Below, piece by piece: positions 7,973 to 18,856 of a stretch of 64,000 bases of DNA. This stretch comes from Streptomyces reniochalinae. Its GTDB lineage: Bacteria; Actinomycetota; Actinomycetes; Streptomycetales; Streptomycetaceae. A program made the translations under genes and the position numbers. The stretch lies in the NCBI RefSeq assembly GCF_003323735.1, contig NZ_QOIM01000021.1:124001-188000 (forward strand), given 5' to 3'. Below the pieces are notes generated by a model. It made no database searches. It was not told where the DNA came from and was given only the letters and a program-made list of their open reading frames with translations. Within the stretch, counting starts at the first letter, position 1. Every line of letters begins with the position of its first letter.

Positions 7973-8755
7973 ATGGCAGCGAACCAGGACATCGTGACCG
8001 GGCAGGACGAGCGGGCGGTCGCCGGTGGGGGCGGGGCGCCGGGGTGGAGGCGGCGTGGTCTCGCCCGTCCGGCCAGGATCGCGACGGCCACGGCCGCGCT
8101 CGTTGCGGCCGGCGCCCTGCTGACGGCGTGCGGCGGGCAGGGCGGGGACGCGGGCGCTGCCCACAAGGCCGGTGCGGCGGCTCCGGCCGGTGCCGTCCAG
8201 AGCGAGGGCGGCACAGGCAACGGGGGCAGCGGCGGGACCGGGGGGTCCTCAGGGTCCGGGATCAGCGGGGGTTCGGGGTCCGGAGTGGTCTCGACCGAGA
8301 GCGGCGAGGGCGGCGCGCACCGGGTGTCGGACTCTGCGGGGCAGTGCACCAGCTCGGACCTGTCCGCGAAGATCGGCCCGAACCATCCGGGGGCGGGGCA
8401 GGAGAACTTCGCGCTCGTCCTGACCAACACCTCCGGCAGCAACTGCACGGTGTACGGATTCCCCGGCTTCGCCTTCGTCGACAGCGACGGCGACCAGGTG
8501 TCGCTGGACCCCGAGCGCAACGGCGACAGCGGCGAGACGATCAAGCTGACTCCGGGCAGCAGCGCGTGGGCGCCGCTGTCGTTCAGCAATCCGGAGATGA
8601 CCGGGGTGCCGACGGTCACCCCGGACGCGGCCCTGATCACGCCGCCCGACCAGCGTTCCTCTCTCAAGGTCGACTGGAGCGGCGGCCCCGTGTCGGCCAC
8701 GGGCAAGGCGTCCGTTCCGAAGATCGGTGCGCTCACCCCGGGGTCCGGCGCCTGA
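7973..8755 (+). CDS. Lipoprotein with DUF4232-type domain
   Basis: A 260-residue exported lipoprotein. An Arg-rich start is followed by a hydrophobic stretch and a lipobox LLTAC-G (cysteine at about residue 47), and then a Gly/Ser-rich linker. The globular part from about residue 120 begins CTSSDLSAKIG and contains LTNTSGSNCTVYGFPGFAF, which matches the DUF4232 pattern found in many Streptomyces surface proteins. It should be attached to the outer face of the membrane. ATG 7973 is taken as start; an in-frame GTG at 7925 would make the N terminus unusually long. A long hairpin terminator follows the gene. Function unknown. Confidence 0.85.
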   Translation: MAANQDIVTGQDERAVAGGGGAPGWRRRGLARPARIATATAALVAAGALLTACGGQGGDAGAAHKAGAAAPAGAVQSEGGTGNGGSGGTGGSSGSGISGGSGSGVVSTESGEGGAHRVSDSAGQCTSSDLSAKIGPNHPGAGQENFALVLTNTSGSNCTVYGFPGFAFVDSDGDQVSLDPERNGDSGETIKLTPGSSAWAPLSFSNPEMTGVPTVTPDAALITPPDQRSSLKVDWSGGPVSATGKASVPKIGALTPGSGA

Positions 8756-8772
8756 GGCCGACGGAGCAGGGG

Positions 8773-8819
8773 TTCGGCCCCGGTGCGCACGGGAAGCGAC
8801 CGTGCGCACCGGGGCCGAA
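8773..8819. terminator. Strong hairpin after the lipoprotein gene
   Basis: A perfect 20-bp inverted repeat (8773-8792 and 8800-8819) with a 7-base loop, and no T run, as is usual for Streptomyces. I see no gene in the remaining 8820-9083. Confidence 0.85.
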
Positions 8820-9083
8820 GTGTGTGCGATCTCCCTCGAACCGGGGACGAAGTGGTCAGCCCTTGTGAGGACCGGAACGGCGAAGCGCGTCCCCGGGGGA
8901 TGGTGCGGGAGGGCCGCGCTCCTGGGCGGCGACACCGAGGACGCCGTCTCCGACCGCTCCTCCCGCACGCTCGGCTCGACGCGGACGGCGCTGATGACGG
9001 GGGCCGTGTTCCAGAGCCTCAGGGGGTTTCCGCGTGTGGCGGGGTGAGGTTTCCGGGATGTGGGGCTGGGAACCGCGCCGGGC

Positions 9084-9557
9084 ATGATGCGTCACACTCT
9101 GGCCGGGGCCGCGGCGGGTGCCGCCGGTACCACGGCACTCAACACCGTCACCTACCTGGACATGGTGCTGCGCGGCCGGGGCGGCAGCTCGGCGCCCGAG
9201 CAGCTGGTGGAAGAGGCCAGCGACCGGGCCCACGTGCCGGTACCGGGGGAGGGGGAGACCCGGCAGAACCGGGAGTCGGGCCTGGGGGCCGTCCTCGGCA
9301 TGGTCACGGGCGTCGGGGTCGGAGCGCTCTACGGCGCGGCCCGCGCCCTCCCCTGGCGGCCCGCCGTGCCGGTGGCCGGCCTGCTGGCGGGGGTGGCGGC
9401 GATGGCGGGCTCCGACGTGCCGATGGCCACGCTGAAGGTGTCCGACCCGCGGACCTGGCAGGCCGCGGACTGGCTCGCCGACCTCGTGCCGCACCTGACG
9501 TACGGGATGGTCACAGCGGCGGTCTACGAGATGACGAGCCCTCCCGCACGGGCCTGA
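9084..9557 (+). CDS. Small hypothetical membrane protein
   Basis: A 157-residue protein with Ala/Gly-rich hydrophobic segments (TLAGAAAGAAGTTALNTVTY, then LGAVLGMVTGVGVGALYGAA, then VAGLLAGVAAMAG) and a polar stretch with Glu and Arg between the first two. It resembles the small Gly-zipper membrane proteins common in actinobacteria. ATG 9084 is used; a GTG at 9060 is possible. Both ends are flanked by strong hairpin or convergent genes, so it is probably a single-gene unit. Function unknown. Confidence 0.65.
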   Translation: MMRHTLAGAAAGAAGTTALNTVTYLDMVLRGRGGSSAPEQLVEEASDRAHVPVPGEGETRQNRESGLGAVLGMVTGVGVGALYGAARALPWRPAVPVAGLLAGVAAMAGSDVPMATLKVSDPRTWQAADWLADLVPHLTYGMVTAAVYEMTSPPARA

Positions 9558-9602
9558 CGGGCCACACATGAGCGGTTCGCGCGGGAGCGGACGGCGTGCG
9601 GG

Positions 9603-11279
9603 TCAGGACAGTGGTCTGCCGCTCAGCCAGGCCGGCAGGGGCCGGTAGACGGTCAGCGGGGTGGCGGGCTTGTCGACGAGCAGCGCCGCAGGCGAGGGCG
9701 CCGTCTCACCGTCGTACGAGCACAGCGTGCCCTCGGGGACACCGGCCAGGTGCAGTCGGCGTCCGCGCGCGGCCGCGTGCACCGGGGAGCGGTGGAGCAC
9801 GCCCGTGAGCGCGGAGGCCACCAGGCGGGTGCGGGCCCAGCGCCCCGCCTTGACCAGGTGGATGTCGAGCATGCCGTCGGCGAGGTTGAAGCGCCGCGCG
9901 CCGCCGGGGCCGCCGCCGACGGTGTGGTACGAGCAGTTGCCGACGAACAGCAGCCACAGCGAGCGCGCACGCCCGTTCACGCGCGCCTCGAACGGGCGGG
10001 AGTGCCGCAACACGTGCACCGCGGCGACCAGTCCGGCCGCCCACGGGCCGATCCGCTGCCGCCAGTGGTCGCGGACCTCCACCAGATCGCCGTACGCGCC
10101 CAGGCTGAAGGTGTTCACGAAGTAGCCGGGGTCTCCCGCGTCGCCGCCGGGCTCCCCCGCGTTCCCGCGGTGGCCTCCCACGCCGCGCGGCGGGGCGAAG
10201 CGGGCCATGTCGACGGCGATGGCGTGCCCCTCGGACACGGCGCTCGCCAGGTCGGCGCAGGTGCCGATGCCCAGGTCGAGGGCCAGGTGGTTGTGGGTGC
10301 CGCCGGGCAGCACCGCGAGGGGGACGCCGTGCTGGAGCGCGGCGCGTGCGGCGGCGTTGACGGTGCCGTCACCGCCGTAGACGCCCAGTGCGCCGCCCTC
10401 TTCGGCGGCGCGCTGCGCCTCCTTCGACAGCAGTTCGGGCAGCGCGCACGCGTCCGGATCCCAGCGGGTCACCCGCGCGGCGGGCAGCGCCTGTGCGACC
10501 TCGTCGACGAAGGCGGCGGAACCCGAACCCGGGTTGGCCACCACCGACAGCCCCCTCCCCTCGGGCAGCGTCGGCGCCTCGACCAGGGCCTGGGCCGGCG
10601 GAACCCGCCGCCGCGCGTCCAGGACGGCGCGAACCCCGAAGGCGGCGGCCACGCCCAGCGTGGCGCCCACCAGCACGTCGCTCGGGTAGTGGACGCCGGT
10701 GTAGACGCGGGAGAACGCCACCGAGGCCGCCACGGGGGCGACCACCGCGCCCCACCCGCGCGACTCCAGCGCCACCCCGGTCGCGAACGCGGCGGCCGAG
10801 GCCGCGTGTCCCGACGGGAAGGAGGTGCTGGTCGGCAGCCGCTTGAGCCGCCGTATCACCGGGACGTCGTCCAGCACGGGGCGGCTGCGCCCGAAGGCGC
10901 CCTTGCCGAGGGTGTTGACCACGGCGGAGGTCACCGCCACCGACGCCAGCCCGCGCAGCGCCCCGCGCCGGGCACGGGGCCCGCCGACACCCGACAGCGC
11001 GATGGCGGCGGCGGCGCCCGTCCACAGTTTGCTGTGGTCGGCGGTGCGGCTCAGCCGGGGCAGCACGCCCTCCGCGCGCGGCCAGTCGGTGACGGCCACG
11101 TGGCGGAAGAGGGAGCGGTCCCAGGTGCTGAGCTTGTCGCGGACGGCGGCCCGTACCCCTTCGGCGCCCGCGGCCACCGGGCCGCCGCCGGAACCCGCGC
11201 CCCGCTGCGGTGCGGTACGTGGGCCCAGGACCCGGCCGATCAGGGCTCGGGCGGGCCAAGGCCGCCGGTGCGTCTCCAT
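9603..11279 (-). CDS. PAP2 phosphatase / diacylglycerol kinase fusion
   Basis: A 558-residue protein with two enzymes in one chain. The first half has PAP2 phosphatase motifs in order: KGAFGRSRPV, PSGHAAS and SRVYTGVHYPSDV. The second half is a lipid kinase catalytic domain with VVANPGSGS, YGGDGTVNAA (the GGDGT nucleotide loop) and VLPGGTHNHLA. Together these could dephosphorylate phosphatidic acid (or a prenyl/lipid phosphate) and rephosphorylate diacylglycerol. The ATG at 11277-11279 has GAGGGGG seven bases upstream. The next gene on the same strand, starting at 12297, encodes a second PAP2 protein, so the two may act on the same lipid pool. Confidence 0.92.
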   Translation of the reverse strand: METHRRPWPARALIGRVLGPRTAPQRGAGSGGGPVAAGAEGVRAAVRDKLSTWDRSLFRHVAVTDWPRAEGVLPRLSRTADHSKLWTGAAAAIALSGVGGPRARRGALRGLASVAVTSAVVNTLGKGAFGRSRPVLDDVPVIRRLKRLPTSTSFPSGHAASAAAFATGVALESRGWGAVVAPVAASVAFSRVYTGVHYPSDVLVGATLGVAAAFGVRAVLDARRRVPPAQALVEAPTLPEGRGLSVVANPGSGSAAFVDEVAQALPAARVTRWDPDACALPELLSKEAQRAAEEGGALGVYGGDGTVNAAARAALQHGVPLAVLPGGTHNHLALDLGIGTCADLASAVSEGHAIAVDMARFAPPRGVGGHRGNAGEPGGDAGDPGYFVNTFSLGAYGDLVEVRDHWRQRIGPWAAGLVAAVHVLRHSRPFEARVNGRARSLWLLFVGNCSYHTVGGGPGGARRFNLADGMLDIHLVKAGRWARTRLVASALTGVLHRSPVHAAARGRRLHLAGVPEGTLCSYDGETAPSPAALLVDKPATPLTVYRPLPAWLSGRPLS

Positions 11280-11454
11280 CGGTGCCCCCTCTTCTCCGTC
11301 GTGTGGGCCGTCGCGGGTGTCCGCCCTACGGCGTGGGCATGCCGCCTCGGCGGATCCTGCCTCGGCAGGATCTCTCATGCCCGGTGCCGCGGGGGTCACA
11401 CCGGCGCCCGGAGCGAACCGCATCACGTGCCGGCGCCCGTGCGCGCGCCGGTCG

Positions 11455-12297
11455 TCACGGGCGACGGGTAAGGGGGCGCCCGGCGCGCAGCGCGTACACC
11501 GTGACGACGACCAGCGGGACGGCCGCCCCCAGTACCAGGCCCGCCACCACGTCGGTGGGCCAGTGCACGCCCAGGTAGAGGCGGCTGAGCCCGGCCAGCA
11601 GGCTCAGCGCCCCCGCGCCCGTCCACAGCGCGACCCGCGCCGGGCGAGAGGCGATCCGGGCCGTGAGGACGTACGCCAGGATCAGCAGGACGGCCGTGGC
11701 GATCACCGTGTGCCGCGACGGGTAGCAGAAGCCGTCCTCCTGGACGGCCCACAGCTTCGCGGGGGGCCTGCTCCGGTCGGTGACCTCCTTGACGACGGTC
11801 GCCGCCGCGACGGCCAGCGCCCCCGTGGCGCCGACCAGCGCCAACGGCACCCACGACCCCCGACGCCAGGACAGCCACAGCGCCACCAGCACGGAGGCGG
11901 CGAGCAGCGGCACCTTCGACGCGTGCGTCGCGACCGTGATCGGCCCGTCCAGCGCCGCGAGGCGGTGCCGCACCACCTCGCCGAGCACCGGCCGGTCCAC
12001 GAAGCCCGTCCCCACGCCCAGCGCCAGGTACGTCACCACGGCGAACAGCGCCAGGCTGGCGAGCAGCCCGGCCACCAGCGATAGCGGGCGCGCCCGCCGG
12101 GGGCCTGCGCCTGGCCGCCGCACCTGGCTCCCCGCCGGGACGGGCACCGCCACCGGCGCCAGCTGCCGGAGCAGTCCGCGTGGGTCGAGCGCCTCGGAGG
12201 CGTCGTCGGCCGCGTCGTCGGACGCGTTATCGGGTGCGTTGCCGGTCGCGCCGTCTGCTGTGGAGTGTGGAGGTCCCGGAGTCAGCCGGCCGCTCAT
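11455..12297 (-). CDS. PAP2-family membrane phosphatase
   Basis: A 280-residue membrane protein with about five to six hydrophobic helices. The PAP2 catalytic motifs are KEVTDRSRPP, YPSRHTVIA and SRLYLGVHWPTDV. The middle motif reads PSRH where PSGH is usual, with the catalytic His kept. The N-terminal 45 residues are polar and Asp/Ala-rich. Start ATG 12295-12297 has AAGGAG nine bases upstream. Probable role: dephosphorylation of lipid or polyprenyl phosphates on the outer membrane face. Confidence 0.9.
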   Translation of the reverse strand: MSGRLTPGPPHSTADGATGNAPDNASDDAADDASEALDPRGLLRQLAPVAVPVPAGSQVRRPGAGPRRARPLSLVAGLLASLALFAVVTYLALGVGTGFVDRPVLGEVVRHRLAALDGPITVATHASKVPLLAASVLVALWLSWRRGSWVPLALVGATGALAVAAATVVKEVTDRSRPPAKLWAVQEDGFCYPSRHTVIATAVLLILAYVLTARIASRPARVALWTGAGALSLLAGLSRLYLGVHWPTDVVAGLVLGAAVPLVVVTVYALRAGRPLTRRP

Positions 12298-12413
12298 CAG
12301 TGGGCTCCTTCTCCAGCGTGGGGCGACACCTCGGAACCTCAGTAGAGCGGCGCCCGGCCCTCCGTGCGACCGGGACGCCGCCGGGCGGGTGGCACGGGTG
12401 GCGGGGCGAGGTG

Positions 12414-12980
12414 TCAGCCGGCCAGGGCGGCGAGGGTGGCGCGCAGGTCGCCGGTGTGCGGCCGGTTGTGGGGGAGGCGGGCCAGGATGCGGGCCATGCC
12501 GCAGGTGTCGGTCAGGGCGGAGAAGACCAGCCCGCCGGCGACGCCCGCCGATATCCACCGCGCCCGGGGCAGGCGACGCGCGGCGAGCAGGCCCGTCAGC
12601 ACGAGGGACCCGGCGGCGAGGCGGACCTGCCGTTCCATAGCCCACGTGGCGCGGGCGTCGGCGGGCCGGTGGAGGTCGTGTCCCTGCCGGCTCCAGGCTG
12701 CCGTACCCCCGGTGAGGCCGGCGGCGTCGACGCCGTGCCCGGCCAGGCGCCGGGCGGCCTGCGCCGAACGGCTCCCCGAGGCGCAGACCACGAGCAGGTC
12801 GCGGCGGGCGGCGGCTGCCGCGAGCGCGTCGAGGGCGGCGTCCAGGTCGTCGAGGGGGACGTTGTGGGCGCCGGGCAGGTGCCCGGCCGCGTACTCGCCC
12901 GGTGTGCGGACGTCGATCACGGTCAGCTCGTCCAGGCGGGCGTGGGCCTGCTCAGGGGTGAGGGCGCTGGTGGCGGTCAC
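12414..12980 (-). CDS. Rhodanese domain protein with C-terminal membrane segment
   Basis: A 188-residue protein. Residues 8-105 form a rhodanese domain (DELTVIDVRTPGEYAAGHLP) with the active-site loop CASGSRS. The C-terminal part (LVLTGLLAARRLP, ISAGVAGGLVFSALTDTCGM) is hydrophobic and like the DUF2892/YgaP type of membrane tail. The GTG at 12978-12980 is preceded by AAAGGAAAG. Likely role: sulfur transfer or persulfide handling at the membrane. It is divergent from the AraC gene with only 76 bp between them. Confidence 0.9.
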   Translation of the reverse strand: MTATSALTPEQAHARLDELTVIDVRTPGEYAAGHLPGAHNVPLDDLDAALDALAAAAARRDLLVVCASGSRSAQAARRLAGHGVDAAGLTGGTAAWSRQGHDLHRPADARATWAMERQVRLAAGSLVLTGLLAARRLPRARWISAGVAGGLVFSALTDTCGMARILARLPHNRPHTGDLRATLAALAG

Positions 12981-13056
12981 GCGGATCTTTCCTTTCCCTC
13001 TCGGGGCGTATTCCGAGGCGCTGCGCACCGCGGCGCGCCGTGGCACGATCACGTAC

Positions 13057-13533
13057 GTGAGCAGCAGACCCACCCCGGCGGCGCCACGGCCGCGGGCTGC
13101 GCCCCCGGCGGCGCAGCGCCTCGGCGACCTCGCGCGGTTGCGCCGCGTCCGCGACCGGATGGACCGGGAGTACGCGCAGCCCCTGGACGTCGAGGCGCTC
13201 GCGCGCGACGCGAACATGTCCGCAGGTCACCTCAGCCGCCAGTTCAAGGCCGCCTACGGGGAGTCCCCGTACGCCTACCTGATGACGCGGCGCATCGAGC
13301 GCGCCATGGCCCTGCTGCGCCGGGGCGGCCTCAGCGTCACGGAGGTCTGCTTCACGGTCGGCTGCTCGTCGCTGGGCACCTTCAGCACCCGCTTCACCGA
13401 ACTGGTCGGCGTACCGCCCAGCGTCTACCGGCAGCAGGCGGCGCAAGCGGTGGCCGGGATGCCGTCATGCGTGGCGAAACAGGTGACCAGACCGGTCAGG
13501 AATCGAGAAGCGCCGCCGACGGGCCCCGCCTAG
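13057..13533 (+). CDS. AraC-family regulator (HTH domain only)
   Basis: A 158-residue protein that is little more than an AraC DNA-binding domain: RDRMDREYAQPLDVEALARD, then NMSAGHLSRQFKAAYGESPY, and the second HTH with VTEVCFTVGCSSLGTFSTRF followed by the family signature GVPPSVYR. No N-terminal ligand domain is present. The GTG at 13057 is the most likely start, though without a clear Shine-Dalgarno. It lies ten bases before a VOC-family gene, and short AraC regulators of this type commonly sit next to glyoxalase-like genes in actinobacteria. Confidence 0.9.
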   Translation: MSSRPTPAAPRPRAAPPAAQRLGDLARLRRVRDRMDREYAQPLDVEALARDANMSAGHLSRQFKAAYGESPYAYLMTRRIERAMALLRRGGLSVTEVCFTVGCSSLGTFSTRFTELVGVPPSVYRQQAAQAVAGMPSCVAKQVTRPVRNREAPPTGPA

Positions 13534-13543
13534 CGTTGCGGCC

Positions 13544-13954
13544 ATGGACATCACCATTCACACGACCGTTCTCCCGCACGACGACCCGGAAGCGTCCGTG
13601 GCCTTCTACCGCGACGTCCTCGGCTTCGAGGTCCGCACCGACGTCGGCGACGGAAAGATGCGCTGGATCACCGTCGGCCCCGTCGGCCAGCCCGGTACCT
13701 CCATCCTCCTGGCCCCGCCGGCCGCCGACCCCGGCATCACCGAGGACGAGCGCCGCACCATCGTCGAGATGATGGCCAAGGGCACCTACGGCTGGATCCT
13801 GCTGGCCACCCCCGACCTCGACGGCACGTTCGAGAAGGTGCAGGCGGGCGACGTGGAGGTCGTCCAGGAGCCGACCGAGCAGCCGTACGGCATCCGGGAC
13901 TGCGCCTTCCGCGACCCCGCGGGCAACATGGTCCGCATCCAGGAGACCCGCTGA
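13544..13954 (+). CDS. VOC (glyoxalase/bleomycin-resistance-like) protein
   Basis: A 136-residue protein of the vicinal oxygen chelate fold with paired beta-alpha-beta-beta-beta units: DDPEASVAFYRDVLGFEVRT at the start and YGIRDCAFRDPAGNMVRIQE at the end, the latter with the metal-ligand Glu. Members of the family act as glyoxalases, dioxygenases or drug-binding resistance proteins. Its position between an AraC regulator and a UvrA-like ATPase suggests an inducible detoxification role. Confidence 0.9.
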   Translation: MDITIHTTVLPHDDPEASVAFYRDVLGFEVRTDVGDGKMRWITVGPVGQPGTSILLAPPAADPGITEDERRTIVEMMAKGTYGWILLATPDLDGTFEKVQAGDVEVVQEPTEQPYGIRDCAFRDPAGNMVRIQETR

Positions 13955-14010
13955 GGCCGCCCCCGTCCCCGTACCGCCGCTTCCCGGCCGGGCCCACCGA
14001 TGGAGACACC

Positions 14011-16440
<2,430 letters not shown>

Positions 16441-16524
16441 CCGCCCGCCGTCGCGTGGCCCGGGCCGCCGGACGCGGCAGCCGAGACGCCCGGGGGGCTG
16501 GCGGGCGGGCGGCGCCCTCGTCGT

Positions 16525-17289
16525 TCACTCCGCGGTGGCCTGCTCGATCCAGTCGCGGTGGGCGGTCAGGTCGGTGTAGATGCCGGGTCCCGTCGCGCAC
16601 TTCGGGTCGGCGTCGCCGTCCCGGCTGGTCGCCCCGAGCAGTTCCCAGTGCCCGGGGCGGCCCTTGACCAGCGGCCCGCCGGAGTCGAGCATGCACGCCT
16701 GCGCGTTCTCGGTGGGGCTGTCCGTGCACAGCTCGTTGCCCCGGTGGTAGTTCTCGCTGCACCGGCTGTCGGCGACGACCTTGGTCTCCAGCTCCTGCAA
16801 CCGGATCGGCGGGTCCGGGCACTCGCTGCCGTCCTCGCAGGTCATGCCCCAGCCGAGGATCCGCCCCTCGGTCCCCGCCGGCGCGGATTCGGCGGCCAGC
16901 TTGACGGGCTTCGCGTCCACCGGGTGGTCCAGCTTCATGACGGCCACGTCGTTGCGGAACGGCTCGTAGGAGAAGTCCGGGTGCGCGACGACCTTGGTGA
17001 CCTTGGCCTGGGCGCCCTTGGTACGGTCCTGGTCGCCGACCCGCACGGACAGCTGCTCGGGCTTGACGTTCACCGAGCAGTGCCCCGCGGTGACGATCCA
17101 GTCGCGCTTGATCAGCGAGGCTCCGCAGTAGTGGTGGCCGTCCTTCTGCACGCTCACCATGAACGGGTAGTCCGAGGTGGAGTCGTGTCCCCCGATGATC
17201 GCCGACGCCGACGGCGCGACAGTCAGGCTGAGCCCGAGCGCCCCCGCCACCGCCGCCGCACACAGTGCCGCCTTGCCGCGCCTGTTCAT
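16525..17289 (-). CDS. Secreted trypsin-like serine protease (S1A)
   Basis: A 254-residue secreted protease. A signal peptide (RRGKAALCAAAVAGALGLSL, ending APSASA) is followed directly by IIGGHDSTSDYPF, the usual mature start of trypsin-like enzymes. The catalytic triad is visible: His in TAGHC, Asp in NDVAVMKL and Ser in DSGGPL. The residue region before the serine reads CMLDSGGPL where CQGDSGGPL is typical. The ATG at 17287-17289 is preceded by GGAGGAGAG. It probably degrades extracellular protein, and is convergent with the UvrA-like gene. Confidence 0.93.
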   Translation of the reverse strand: MNRRGKAALCAAAVAGALGLSLTVAPSASAIIGGHDSTSDYPFMVSVQKDGHHYCGASLIKRDWIVTAGHCSVNVKPEQLSVRVGDQDRTKGAQAKVTKVVAHPDFSYEPFRNDVAVMKLDHPVDAKPVKLAAESAPAGTEGRILGWGMTCEDGSECPDPPIRLQELETKVVADSRCSENYHRGNELCTDSPTENAQACMLDSGGPLVKGRPGHWELLGATSRDGDADPKCATGPGIYTDLTAHRDWIEQATAE

Positions 17290-17666
17290 CTCTCCTCCTG
17301 TGCGTGGTCGTTGCTCGTGCCCGGCCGGGCACGACACCGTCGATCATGTCCCGGCCGGCACACCCGGCACATCGCTCTCTCCTCTCAGCCGGACCTGGCC
17401 CGCAAGTCGTACGGCGCGCGGGCCGAATCATGCTGCGGGACCACCGCGAGGTGGCCACGGGGGAGGAAACCGCCGACGTCCAGCGGGGCTTCACACCGCC
17501 CACTTGCCCGAACACGCGTTCAAGGTAGGTAGTCTCCTCGGACCGTCGCCGTCACCTGTGGCCGCCGTCGCCGCCCCTTCCTCACAGGGACGGTGCGGGC
17601 CTCAAGGGACGAGGGCGGGGACGAAGAACGCCGGACGGGGACGGGACGACGGGGAAGGGGAGCGGC
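17290..17666. promoter_or_regulatory. Divergent 377-bp intergenic region
   Basis: This region separates the protease from the anchored protein pair and holds no gene. A possible promoter for the plus-strand pair is TTGCCC at 17503, followed after 16 bases by TAGGTA. The rest is GC-rich and featureless. Confidence 0.35.
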
Positions 17667-18824
17667 GTGGCGCGGAGCGCGCGGACACCTCGGCGCCGAG
17701 TGCTGCTGGTCCTGGTACTGGCGCTCGCCGTACTGGGCGGCGGCGCGACGCTGGCTACGTGGGCGACGCGGTCCGGACCGTTCGCCGACGAGAGCTACTG
17801 CTGGGGCGCCTGGACCGAGGGCAGCGGCCCGCGGGTGCTCGGTGACGACTTCGCGCGGGCCGCCGAGGAGTCCGGCTCACCGGAGCGTGGCGAGCAGGCC
17901 ACCTGCGTCGTGGCGTTCGGCGTGCCGGGGACCGAGGAGATGAAGTCCCCCGACACCAGCGCGCACGGCCGCACGCCACGCGCGGGGGAGGGGGCCGGTG
18001 GGCACCGACTGGTGGCCCGTGTCGGGCCGCCGCCCCGCTCGACGGACCGGGCGCGCCAGGCGTGGCTGGCCGAGGCGCTGCACTCAAGCGCCGCGCCGCT
18101 GCCCGACGGGCTCCCCGGAGTCGTGGGCCCAGGCCGCGGCACGCTCGTGCTGCCCGAGGAGTGCGACAGCGGGGACGTGCCCACGGTGGTCACCGTGCGG
18201 TCGGAGGGGGACGTGTCGTACCTCGACTCGGAACGGGAGGCCGCCGAACTGCTCCTCTCCCTGGCCGAGACGGCCCGGCGCGAGGCGGGCTGCGCCACCG
18301 GGAAGCCCGAGCGGATCACGGCCCCCGTACGGACGGCACCGGGCGAGGAGACCTACCCCGAAGAGCGGCCGGCCTGCCGCGTCCCCGGAATGCGGTTCGC
18401 ACCGCGGCGCGGCGGACTCGGCGGATACGCGAGCACCGCCGGCGACCGCCTCCACTCCTGCTCCCTCGAACTGACCGGCAAGGACGGGGAAGTCGACGCA
18501 CGCGGGCAGTTCGTGGCGACGTCACTGCCCAGACTGGTGACGCTCTTCGCGGGGGCCGCGGGCGAGGACTCGTCGCGGTCTCCCGACGCGGGCTCGTCGC
18601 GCTCTCCGGGCGCCGGGTGGCGGGGCAAGGGCCGGATCGAGGGCCGGGACGGGCTGGTCGGGCTGGTCACCGCCGAGTGCCGGGGCCGCCCCACCGTCTT
18701 CTTCCTGCACCTCGACGACCCGCTGGCCCGGGCCGCCGCCCCGGGCGCACGAGAGGTGTTCGCGCGATCCGCCAACTCCGTAACCGAACGCCTCGGTTGC
18801 CCGGCCGTGGGGCCGCGCGAGTGA
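17667..18824 (+). CDS. Anchored extracytoplasmic protein, CWG-type, first of pair
   Basis: A 385-residue protein with an Arg-rich start, a single membrane segment (VLLVLVLALAVLGGGATLAT) and a large outside domain. That domain opens with ADESYCWGAW and contains eight or so further cysteines, likely in disulfides. I do not know a name for the family. The gene immediately downstream encodes a second protein with the same plan: membrane anchor, then RDMCWGSL, then scattered cysteines. They look like tandem paralogues. GTG 17667 has AAGGGGAG upstream. The stop overlaps a GTG (GTGA at 18821) that could begin the next gene. Confidence 0.8.
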   Translation: MARSARTPRRRVLLVLVLALAVLGGGATLATWATRSGPFADESYCWGAWTEGSGPRVLGDDFARAAEESGSPERGEQATCVVAFGVPGTEEMKSPDTSAHGRTPRAGEGAGGHRLVARVGPPPRSTDRARQAWLAEALHSSAAPLPDGLPGVVGPGRGTLVLPEECDSGDVPTVVTVRSEGDVSYLDSEREAAELLLSLAETARREAGCATGKPERITAPVRTAPGEETYPEERPACRVPGMRFAPRRGGLGGYASTAGDRLHSCSLELTGKDGEVDARGQFVATSLPRLVTLFAGAAGEDSSRSPDAGSSRSPGAGWRGKGRIEGRDGLVGLVTAECRGRPTVFFLHLDDPLARAAAPGAREVFARSANSVTERLGCPAVGPRE

Positions 18825-18856
18825 CCGGGGAGGACGACCCCAAGGAAAAGAGCGAC

